Shown here: positions 41,379-51,053 of the stretch, piece by piece
Layout: each line of letters starts with the position of its first letter
Position numbering within the stretch: position 1 is the first letter of the stretch
The notes under the pieces: model-generated
The model's input: the letters and a program-made list of their open reading frames with translations, nothing else
Databases searched by the model: none
Told to the model about the DNA's origin: nothing
Program-made: the position numbers and the translations under genes
Origin: Anser cygnoides
Lineage: Eukaryota; Chordata; Aves; Anseriformes; Anatidae
Direction of reading: 5' to 3'
DNA length: 64,000 nt
Assembly (NCBI RefSeq): GCF_040182565.1
Contig: NC_089874.1
Span: forward strand, 64,813,001-64,877,000

Positions 41379-42749
41379 AAATCATCCTACCCACAATCAT
41401 ACTTCTTCCAACAGCCCTGCTGTCTCCACCAAAATTTCTATGGACTAACACCACCTTATACAGCCTCCTAATCGCTGCCCTAAGCCTACAGTGATTAATC
41501 CCAACCTACTACCCCTACAAATTTTTATCCAACTGAACAGGAATTGACCAAATCTCATCCCCCCTCCTAGTACTATCCTGCTGACTACTCCCACTCATAA
41601 TCATAGCAAGCCAAAACCACCTGCAACAAGAACCCCTACAACGCAAACGAATCTTTATCTCAACCTTAGTCGCAGTCCAGCCATTCATCCTACTAGCCTT
41701 TTCCACCACAGAACTAGCACTATTTTACATCTCATTTGAAGCAACCCTCATTCCCACCCTAATCTTAATCACCCGATGGGGGAACCAACCAGAACGCCTA
41801 AGCGCTGGCATCTACCTGCTATTCTACACGCCAGTAAGCTCTCTACCCCTGCTAATCACAATCATACACCTATACGTGAAAATTGGCACCCTGCACCTGC
41901 CAACCCTACAACTAACCCACCCAACCCTATCCACCTCATGGACAGGAATACTATCAGGTCTAGCACTGCTCATAGCATTCATAGTAAAAGCCCCACTATA
42001 CGGCCTACACCTCTGACTGCCAAAAGCCCACGTAGAAGCACCCATCGCAGGCTCAATACTCCTCGCCGCCCTACTACTAAAGCTAGGAGGATACGGAATT
42101 ATACGAGTCACTCTATTTATGGGCCCACTGTCCAACCTCCTGCACTACCCCTTCCTAACCCTGGCCCTATGAGGCGCCCTAATGACTAGCTCAATCTGCC
42201 TACGACAGACAGACCTAAAATCACTAATCGCTTATTCATCCGTTAGCCACATAGGCCTAGTTATCGCCGCAGGAATAATCCAAACCCACTGATCATTCTC
42301 AGGGGCAATGATCCTAATAATTTCCCATGGACTAACTTCCTCCATACTATTCTGCCTAGCCAACACAAACTATGAACGTACGCACAGCCGAATTCTACTA
42401 CTCACACGAGGCCTACAACCTCTCCTACCACTCATAGCTACCTGATGATTGCTGGCCAATCTAACAAACATAGCCTTACCCCCAACAACAAACCTCATAG
42501 CAGAGCTAACCATTATAATCACCTTATTCAACTGATCTGCCTTCACGATCATCCTAACAGGAATCGCAACCCTACTAACCGCCTCCTACACCTTATTCAT
42601 ACTACTAATGACCCAACGAGGCTCAATCCCCTCCCACATCACATCTATGCAAAACTCAACCACGCGAGAACACCTGCTCATAACACTCCACATTATCCCA
42701 ATATTCCTCCTAATCCTCAAACCCGAACTGATCTCCGGAATCCCCTCAT
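41372..42749 (+). pseudogene. ND4: ND4, full length
   Basis: 1378 bp ending in an incomplete T stop before tRNA-His, the avian length. Open in the mitochondrial code; antiporter-like complex I subunit with the conserved Lys-Ala-His-Val-Glu-Ala-Pro region near 42027. Only copy in the window. Confidence 0.93.
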
Positions 42750-42818
42750 GCAAGTATAGTTTAAACCAAACATTAGACTGTGATTCTAAGAATAGAAGTT
42801 CAAACCTTCTTACCTGCC
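42750..42818 (+). tRNA. trnH: tRNA-His(GTG)
   Basis: Acceptor GCAAGTA/TACCTGC with one mismatch, anticodon GTG in GACTGTGATTC. First of the His-Ser-Leu cluster. Confidence 0.9.
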
Positions 42819-42884
42819 GAGGGGAGGGTTTAACCAACAAGAGCTGCTAACTCTTACATCTGAGCCTAAAACCTCAGCCCCCTT
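42819..42884 (+). tRNA. trnS1: tRNA-Ser(AGY, GCT)
   Basis: 66 nt, short D-arm-less type typical of vertebrate mitochondria, anticodon GCT in GAGCTGCTAACTC. Confidence 0.88.
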
Positions 42885-42955
42885 ACTTTTAAAGGATAAC
42901 AGCAATCCACTGGTCTTAGGAACCACCCATCTTGGTGCAAATCCAAGTAAAAGTA
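42885..42955 (+). tRNA. trnL1: tRNA-Leu(CUN, TAG)
   Basis: Acceptor ACTTTTA/TAAAAGT, anticodon TAG in GGTCTTAGGAACC. Directly precedes ND5. Confidence 0.9.
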
Positions 42956-44772
42956 GTGAACCCCACACTACTAATCAACTCCCTCACACTACTCACGCTG
43001 ACAATCCTCCTAACCCCAATCATCCTGCCATTTCTATTTAAAAACTTTAAAAACACCCCACAAGCCACCACCCGCGCTGTTAAAACCGCATTCCTAATTA
43101 GCCTAGCCCCTACAACCGCATTCATCTACTCGGGAGTAGAATCTGTCACCTGCCACTGGGAGTGAAAATTCATTATAAACTTTAAAATCCCCCTGAGCCT
43201 AAAAATAGACCAATACTCAATAACATTTCTTCCAATCGCCCTATTTGTAACATGATCAATCCTACAATTCGCCATATGATACATGGCCTCAGAGCCATAC
43301 GTAACAAAATTTTTCACCTACCTACTGACATTCCTAGTCGCCATACTCCTCCTAACAACCGCAAACAACATATTCCTCCTATTCGTAGGCTGGGAAGGAG
43401 TACGAATCATGTCCTTCCTTCTCATCGGCTGATGACAAGGCCGAGCAGATGCCAACACCGCCGCCCTACGAGCCGTAATCTACAACCGAATCGGAGACAT
43501 CGGACTGATCCTGAGCATAGCATGACTAGCTTCAACATTCAACACCTGAGAGATCCAACAAGCCGTACACCCCCACCAAACCCCAATCCTCCCCCTCATA
43601 GGATTAATCCTCGCAGCCGCAGGAAAATCCGCCCAATTTGGACTCCACCCATGACTGCCCGCAGCAATAGAAGGCCCCACCCCAGTATCAGCCCTACTGC
43701 ACTCCAGTACCATAGTAGTAGCCGGAATCTTCCTGCTCATCCGCATGCACCCCCTGCTAGCCACCAACCAGACAGCCCTAACTGCCTGCCTATGCCTAGG
43801 TGCTCTATCAACCCTATTCGCTGCCACATGCGCCCTAACCCAAAATGACATCAAAAAAATCATTGCTTTCTCAACATCCAGCCAACTAGGACTAATAATA
43901 GTCACTATCGGACTAAACCTCCCACAACTAGCCTTCCTACACATCTCAACCCATGCCTTCTTTAAAGCCATACTATTCCTATGCTCAGGGTCTATCATCC
44001 ACAACCTAAACGGAGAACAAGATATCCGAAAGATAGGAGGCCTACAGAAAATACTCCCAGTCACTACTTCCTGCCTAACCATCGGAAACCTGGCGCTGAT
44101 AGGAACCCCATTCCTAGCCGGATTCTACTCAAAAGACCTCATCATCGAAAGCTTAAACACATCATACCTAAATACTTGAGCCCTACTCCTAACCCTTATA
44201 GCCACAGCATTCACCGCAACCTACAGCATCCGCATAACCATCCTAGTCCAAGCTGGACAAACCCGAATCCCCCCAATAGTATCAATAAACGAAAACAACC
44301 CACTAATCACCGCCCCCTAACCCGACTCGCCCTAGGCAGCATTACAGCAGGAATAATCATTACCTCTTTCATCACACCAACCAAAACCCCCCCAATAACC
44401 ATACCCCTTATCACCAAAACCGCTGCCATCCTCATAACAATCCTAGGAATCATCCTAGCCCTAGAACTATCGAACATAACACACACCCTCACTCACCCCA
44501 AACCAAACCCCCTCATAAACTTCTCCTCTGCATTAGGGTACTTCAACCCCCTAGTACACCGATTCTTCTCCAAAAACCTACTAGAAAAGGGACAAAACAT
44601 TGCCCTACACTTGATCGACCTCTCCTGACTCAAAAAAATAGGGCCAGAGGGCCTTGCTGAACTACAAGTAGCCGCAAGCAAAGCCGCAACCTCAATACAC
44701 ACAGGGCTAATTAAGGCCTACCTAGGATCCTTCGCCCTCTCCATCCTGGTAATAATCCTAATAACACACAGA
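42956..44772 (+). pseudogene. ND5: ND5, full length with 1-bp deletion
   Basis: 1817 nt from GTG 42956 to AGA 44770-44772; the avian gene is usually 1818. In the run CGCCCCCTAACCC at 44311-44323 one C is missing: the frame would stop at TAA 44318, and the correct reading (Pro-Leu-Thr-Arg-Leu-Ala-Leu-Gly-Ser-Ile) resumes one base earlier. Upstream and downstream of the site the protein is otherwise normal for this antiporter-like complex I subunit. Likely a nuclear lesion, though it lies in a short C run. Confidence 0.92.
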
Positions 44773-44779
44773 CTCACTA

Positions 44780-45533
44780 ATGGCCCCTAACATCCGCAAA
44801 TCCCATCCCCTACTAAAAATAATCAACAACTCCCTAATCGACCTACCCGCCCGCTCCAACATCTCTGCCTGATGAAACTTCGGCTCCCTTCTAGCCATCT
44901 GCTTAGCCACACAAATCCTAACAGGCCTGCTACTAGCCATACACTACACCGCAGACACTTCACTCGCCTTCTCCTCAGTAGCTCACACATGCCGAGACGT
45001 CCAGTACGGATGGCTCATCCGCAACCTCCACGCCAACGGTGCTTCGCTCTTCTTTATCTGCATCTACTTACACATCGGACGAGGCCTCTACTACGGCTCC
45101 TACCTATACAAAGAAACCTGAAACACAGGAGTAATCCTCCTACTCACCCTAATAGCAACTGCCTTCGTAGGGTATGTCCTACCATGAGGACAAATGTCAT
45201 TCTGAGGGGCCACCGTAATCACCAACCTATTCTCAGCCATCCCGTACATTGGGCAAACTCTAGTAGAATGAGCCTGAGGAGGATTCTCAGTAGACAATCC
45301 AACCTTAACCCGATTCTTCGCCATCCACTTCCTACTGCCCTTCCTAATTGCAGGAATCACCCTAGTCCACCTAAACTTCCTACACGAATCAGGCTCAAAT
45401 AACCCACTAGGAATCGTATCAGACTGCGACAAAATCCCATTCCACCCATACTTCTCCATTAAAGACAGCTTAGGGCTTACCCTAATAATCACCCCTCTAA
45501 TAGCACTAGCCCTATTTTCACCGAACCTCCTGG
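44780..45533 (+). pseudogene. CYTB: CYTB 5' part, nt 1-754
   Basis: Starts Met-Ala-Pro-Asn-Ile-Arg-Lys-Ser-His and runs open for 251 codons, including the His haem ligands and the Pro-Trp-Gly-Gln-Met-Ser segment, up to AACCTCCTGG. It is then cut by one extra T (45534) and inverted COX2. It is the complement of the 3' pieces at 5724, 17252 and 28779. Confidence 0.93.
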
Positions 45534-45534
45534 T

Positions 45535-45566
45535 TCTTGGAATCCTAGTTGGGAGTGGTTGGCCAC
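45535..45566 (-). pseudogene. COX2: COX2 5' fragment (32 nt), inverted, right flank
   Basis: Codons 1-10 and part of 11 of COX2 on the minus strand, GTG complement at 45564-45566. Confidence 0.88.
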
Positions 45567-45567
45567 A

Positions 45568-45636
45568 TGAGATGTACAGGATTTTTACCTGTGATTTAGT
45601 CTTGACAAGGCTATGTAATTGGTTTACTAACGTCTC
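45568..45636 (-). tRNA. trnD: tRNA-Asp(GTC), inverted, right flank
   Basis: Complete inverted copy of 38136-38204. Confidence 0.9.
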
Positions 45637-45638
45637 AT

Positions 45639-45679
45639 AAGAAAGAAGCATGAGCGGTTAATGCAGTTGGCTTGAAACC
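45639..45679 (+). pseudogene. trnS2: tRNA-Ser(UCN) fragment, 41 nt, at the satellite junction
   Basis: 5' half of the tRNA through the anticodon loop (GGCTTGAAACC), then an abrupt change to satellite at 45680 with no shared bases. It is 18 nt longer than the left-flank fragment. Confidence 0.88.
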
Positions 45680-46237
45680 CATCCCCAGTGGTGCAAGTGC
45701 ACTCTCTGAACTCACTGAAGTGCATCCCCAGTGGTGCCAGTGCACTCTCTGCACTCACTGCACTGCATCCCCAGTGGTGCCAGTGAAATCTCTGGACTCA
45801 CTGCAGAGCATCCCCAGTGGTGCCAGTGCACTCTGTGGACTCACTGTAGTGCATCCCCAGTGGTGCCAGTGCACTCTCTGGACTCACTGCACTGCATCCC
45901 CAGTGGTGCCAGTGCAATCTCTGGACTCACTGCAGTGCATCCCCAGTGGTGCCAGTGCACTCTCTGGACTCACTGCACTGCAGCCCCAGTGGTGCCAGTG
46001 CACTCTCTGGACTCACTGCACTGCATCCCCAGTGGTGCCAGTGCACTCTCTGGACTCACTGAAGTGCATCCCCAGTGGTGCCAGTGCACTCTCTGGACTC
46101 ACTGCACTGCATCCCCAGTGGTGCCAGTGCGCTCTCTGGAGTCACAGCACTGCATCCCCAGTGGTGCCAGTGCAATCTCTGGACTCACTGCACTGCATCC
46201 CCAGTGGTGCCAGTGCACTCTCTGGACTCACTGAAGT

Positions 46238-48645
46238 GCATCCCCATTGGTGCCATTGCACTCTCTGCACTCACTGCACTGCATCCCCAGTGGTGCCAGT
46301 GCACTCACTGGACTGACTGCACTGCATCCCCAGTGGTGCCAGTGCGCTCTCCGGAGTCACAGCACTGCATCCCCAGTGGTGCCAGTGCATTCACTGGACA
46401 CACTGTACTGCATCACAGGTGGTGCCAGTGCACTCTCTGCACTCACTGCACAGCATCCCCAGTGGTGCCAGTGCATTCACTGGACTCACTGGACTGCATC
46501 ACCAGTGGTGCCAGTGCACTCTCTGGACTCACTGCACTGCATCCCCAGTGGAGCCAGTGCACTCTCTGGACTCACTGCACTGCATCCCCAGTGGTGCCAG
46601 TGCAGTCTCTGGACTCACTGCAGTGCATCCCCAGTGGTGCCAGAGCACTCTCTGGACTCACTGCACTGCATCCCCAGTGGTGCCAGTGCACTCTCTGGAC
46701 TCACTGCACCGCATCCCCAGTGGTGTCAGTACACTCTCTGGACTCACTGCAGTGCATCCCCAGTGGTGCCAGTGCACTCTCTGGACTCACTAAACTGCAT
46801 CACCAGTGGTGCCAGTGCACTCTCTGGACTCACTGCACTGCATCCCCAGTGGTGCCAGTGCAATCTCTGGACTCACTGTAGTGCATCCCCAGTGGTGCCA
46901 GTGCACTCTCTGGACTCACTGCAGTGCATTCTCAGTGGTGCCAGTGCACTCTCTGGACTCACTGCACTGCATCCCCAGTGGTGCCAGTGCACTCTCTGGA
47001 CTCACTGCACTGCATCCCCAGTGGTGCCAGTGCACTCTCTGCACTCACTGCACTGCATTCCCAGTGGTGCCAGTGAAGTCTCTGGACTCACTGCACTGCA
47101 TCCCCAGTGGTGCCAGTGCACTCTCTGGACTCACTGCACTGCATCCCCACTGCTGCCAGTGCACTCTCTGGACTCACTGCAGAGCATCCCCAGTGGTGCC
47201 AGTGCACTCTCTGGACTCACTGCACTGCATCCCCAGTGGTGCCAGTGCACTCTCTCGAGTCACTGCACTACATCCCCAGTAGTGCCAGTGCACTCACTGG
47301 ACTCACTGTACTGCATCATCGATGGTGCCAGTGCACTCACTGGACTCACTTCACTGCATCCCCACTGGTGCCAGTGCACTCTCTGGACTCACTGCACTGC
47401 AGGCCCAGTGTTACCAGTGCACTCACTGGACTCACTGGACTGCACCACCAGTGGTGCCAGTGCACTCTCTGGACTCACTGCACTGCATCCCCAGTGGTTC
47501 CAGTGCATTCACTGGACTCACTGTACTGCATCTCCAGTGGTGCCAGTGCACTCTCTGGACTCACTGCACTGCATCCCCAGTGGTGCCAGTGAGCTCTCTG
47601 GACTCACTGCTCTGCATCCCCAGTGGTGCCAGTGTACTCACTGGATTCACTGCACTGCATCCCCAGTGGTGCTAGTGCACTCTCTGGACTCACTGCAGTG
47701 CATCCCCAGTGGTGCCAGTGCACTCTCTGGACTCACTGAAGTGCATTCTCAGTGGTGCCAGTGCACTCTCTGGGCTCACTGAAGTGCATCCCCAGTGGTG
47801 CCAGTACACTCACTGGACTCACTGCACTGCATCCCCAGTGGTGCCAATGCACTCTCTGGACTCACTGCACTGCATCCCCAGTGGTGCCAGTGCACTCTCT
47901 GGACTCACTGTAGTGCATCCCCAGTGGTGCCAGTGCACTCTCTGGACTCACTGCAGTGCATCCCCAGTGGTGCCAGTGCACTCTCTGCACTCACTTCACT
48001 GCATCCCCAGTGGTGCCAGTGCACTCTCTGGACTCACTGCACTGCATCCCCAGTGGTGCCAGTGAAGTCTTTGCACTCACTGCACTGCATCCCCAGTGGT
48101 GCCAGTGCACTCTGTGGAGTCACTGAAGTGCATCCCCAGTGGTGCCAGTGCACTCTCTGGACTCACTGCACTGCATGTCCAGTGGTGCCAGTGCACTCTC
48201 TGGACTAACTGTACTGCATCCCCACTGGTGCCAGTGCACTATGTGGACTCACTGTACTGCATCCCCAGTGGTGCCAGTGCAGTCTCTGGACTCACTGCAC
48301 TGCATCCCCAGTGGTGCCAGCGCACTGTCTGGACTCACTGCAGTGCATCCCCAGTGGTGTCAGTGCACTCTCTGGACTCACTGTACTGCACCCCCAGTGG
48401 TACCAGTGCACTCACTGGACTTACTGCACTGCATCCCCAGTGGTGCCAGTGTGCTCTCTGGAGTCACAGCACTGCATCCCCAGTGGTGCCAGTGCACTCA
48501 CTGGACTCACTGCACTGCATCACAGGTGGTGCCAGTGCACTCTCTGGACTCACTGCAGTGAATCACCGGTGGTGCCAGTGTACTCTCTGCAGTCACTGCA
48601 CTGCATCCCCAGTGGTGCCAGTGCACTCACTGGACTCACTGGACT
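46238..48645. repeat. Higher-order repeat A, copy 1 (2,408 bp, 56 monomers)
   Basis: Begins at the variant GCATCCCCATTGGTGCCATTGC and is repeated almost exactly 2,408 bp (56 x 43) later. Variant monomers line up one to one with the next copy. Confidence 0.88.
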
Positions 48646-51053
48646 GCATCCCCATTGGTGCCATTGCACTCTCTGCACTCACTGCACTGCATCCCCAGTG
48701 GTGCCAGTGCACTCACTGGACTGACTGCACTGCATCCCCAGTGGTGCCAGTGCGCTCTCCGGAGTCACAGCACTGCATCCCCAGTGGTGCCAGTGCATTC
48801 ACTGGACACACTGTACTGCATCACAGGTGGTGCCAGTGCACTCTCTGCACTCACTGCACAGCATCCCCAGTGGTGCCAGTGCATTCACTGGACTCACTGG
48901 ACTGCATCACCAGTGGTGCCAGTGCACTCTCTGGACTCACTGCACTGCATCCCCAGTGGAGCCAGTGCACTCTCTGGACTCACTGCACTGCATCCCCAGT
49001 GGTGCCAGTGCAGTCTCTGGACTCACTGCAGTGCATCCCCAGTGGTGCCAGAGCAGTCTCTGGACTCACTGCACTGCATCCCCAGTGGTGCCAGTGCACT
49101 CTCTGGACTCACTGCACCGCATCCCCAGTGGTGTCAGTACACTCTCTGGACTCACTGCAGTGCATCCCCAGTGGTGCCAGTGCACTCTCTGGACTCACTA
49201 AACTGCATCACCAGTGGTGCCAGTGCACTCTCTGGACTCACTGCACTGCATCCCCAGTGGTGCCAGTGCAATCTCTGGACTCACTGTAGTGCATCCCCAG
49301 TGGTGCCAGTGCACTCTCTGGACTCACTGCAGTGCATTCTCAGTGGTGCCAGTGCACTCTCTGGACTCACTGCACTGCATCCCCAGTGGTGCCAGTGCAC
49401 TCTCTGGACTCACTGCACTGCATCCCCAGTGGTGCCAGTGCACTCTCTGCACTCACTGCACTGCATTCCCAGTGGTGCCAGTGAAGTCTCTGGACTCACT
49501 GCACTGCATCCCCAGTGGTGCCAGTGCACTCTCTGGACTCACTGCACTGCATCCCCACTGCTGCCAGTGCACTCTCTGGACTCACTGCAGAGCATCCCCA
49601 GTGGTGCCAGTGCACTCTCTGGACTCACTGCACTGCATCCCCAGTGGTGCCAGTGCACTCTCTCGAGTCACTGCACTACATCCCCAGTAGTGCCAGTGCA
49701 CTCACTGGACTCACTGTACTGCATCATCGATGGTGCCAGTGCACTCACTGGACTCACTTCACTGCATCCCCAGTGGTGCCAGTGCACTCTCTGGACTCAC
49801 TGCACTGCAGGCCCAGTGGTACCAGTGCACTCACTGGACTCACTGGACTGCATCACCAGTGGTGCCAGTGCACTCTCTGGACTCACTGCACTGCATCCCC
49901 AGTGGTTCCAGTGCATTCACTGGACTCACTGTACTGCATCTCCAGTGGTGCCAGTGCACTCTCTGGACTCACTGCACTGCATCCCCAGTGGTGCCAGTGA
50001 GCTCTCTGGACTCACTGCTCTGCATCCCCAGTGGTGCCAGTGTACTCACTGGATTCACTGCACTGCATCCCCAGTGGTGCTAGTGCACTCTCTGGACTCA
50101 CTGCAGTGCATCCCCAGTGGTGCCAGTGCACTCTCTGGACTCACTGAAGTGCATTCTCAGTGGTGCCAGTGCACTCTCTGGGCTCACTGAAGTGCATCCC
50201 CAGTGGTGCCAGTACACTCACTGGACTCACTGCACTGCATCCCCAGTGGTGCCAATGCACTCTCTGGACTCACTGCACTGCATCCCCAGTGGTGCCAGTG
50301 CACTCTCTGGACTCACTGTAGTGCATCCCCAGTGGTGCCAGTGCACTCTCTGGACTCACTGCAGTGCATCCCCAGTGGTGCCAGTGCACTCTCTGCACTC
50401 ACTTCACTGCATCCCCAGTGGTGCCAGTGCACTCTCTGGACTCACTGCACTGCATCCCCAGTGGTGCCAGTGAAGTCTTTGGACTCACTGCACTGCATCC
50501 CCAGTGGTGCCAGTGCACTCTGTGGAGTCACTGAAGTGCATCCCCAGTGGTGCCAGTGCACTCTCTGGACTCACTGCACTGCATGTCCAGTGGTGCCAGT
50601 GCACTCTCTGGACTAACTGTACTGCATCCCCACTGGTGCCAGTGCACTATGTGGACTCACTGTACTGCATCCCCAGTGGTGCCAGTGCAGTCTCTGGACT
50701 CACTGCACTGCATCCCCAGTGGTGCCAGCGCACTGTCTGGACTCACTGCAGTGCATCCCCAGTGGTGTCAGTGCACTCTCTGGACTCACTGTACTGCACC
50801 CCCAGTGGTACCAGTGCACTCACTGGACTTACTGCACTGCATCCCCAGTGGTGCCAGTGTGCTCTCTGGAGTCACAGCACTGCATCCCCAGTGGTGCCAG
50901 TGCACTCACTGGACTCACTGCACTGCATCACAGGTGGTGCCAGTGCACTCTCTGGACTCACTGCAGTGAATCCCCGGTGGTGCCAGTGTACTCTCTGCAG
51001 TCACTGCACTGCATCCCCAGTGGTGCCAGTGCACTCACTGGACTCACTGGACT
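48646..51053. repeat. Higher-order repeat A, copy 2 (2,408 bp, 56 monomers)
   Basis: Differs from copy 1 at only a few noticed sites (for example ACTGGTG against AGTGGTG at 47364/49772, GTTACC against GGTACC at 47410/49818). The next period, from 51054, no longer follows the same variant order. Confidence 0.88.

Larger units (their letters stand above)
28779..45533 (+). other. Complete permuted mitogenome copy (16,755 nt)
   Basis: Co-linear with an avian mitogenome: CYTB nt 745-1143, Thr, Pro, ND6, Glu, control region, rRNAs, ND1 through ND5, CYTB nt 1-754. The two ends share the 10 nt AACCTCCTGG (28779-28788 and 45524-45533), so a circle of about 16,745 bp was opened inside CYTB. All 13 protein genes, 22 tRNAs and 2 rRNAs are represented; COX1 and ND5 carry frameshifts. 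Confidence 0.92.
45535..45661. repeat. 127-bp flanking direct repeat, right copy
   Basis: Same COX2-Asp-Ser sequence and orientation as 28654-28780, one base after the end of CYTB. The inverted fragment then continues 18 nt further than the left copy. Confidence 0.85.
1..45679. other. Rearranged, tandemly amplified NUMT (nuclear mitochondrial DNA block)
   Basis: Continuous bird-type mtDNA sequence, rearranged and repeated, covering the left 71% of the window and running off its left edge. It consists of 11.5-kb direct repeats (1-27419) followed by a full permuted mitogenome (28779-45533) and a terminal inverted fragment (45535-45679). Protein genes read correctly only with the vertebrate mitochondrial code (TGA Trp, ATA Met, AGR stop). 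Lesions shared by all copies (COX1 +2 frameshift and GTC in place of the GTG start) argue that the copies descend from one nuclear founder. The join to satellite DNA rules out a circular mitochondrial molecule. Mis-assembly of mitochondrial reads is the main alternative, but identical chimeric junctions in three copies make it less likely. Confidence 0.93.
27420..45679 (+). repeat. Terminal unit: inverted block, complete mitogenome and terminal inverted fragment
   Basis: Starts like the other units but does not break at COX1 nt 1370. It continues through the rest of COX1 and all following mitochondrial genes to CYTB nt 754 at 45533, then a short inverted COX2-Asp-Ser fragment and the satellite. 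It is the only place in the window where COX3, ND3, ND4L, ND4, ND5 and the CYTB 5' part occur. Confidence 0.93.

Noticed and set aside
1..45533. A real mitochondrial genome with duplicated segments
   Set aside because: The sequence is continuous with nuclear-type satellite DNA, has shared frameshifts in COX1, and lacks most of the coding region in the array units.
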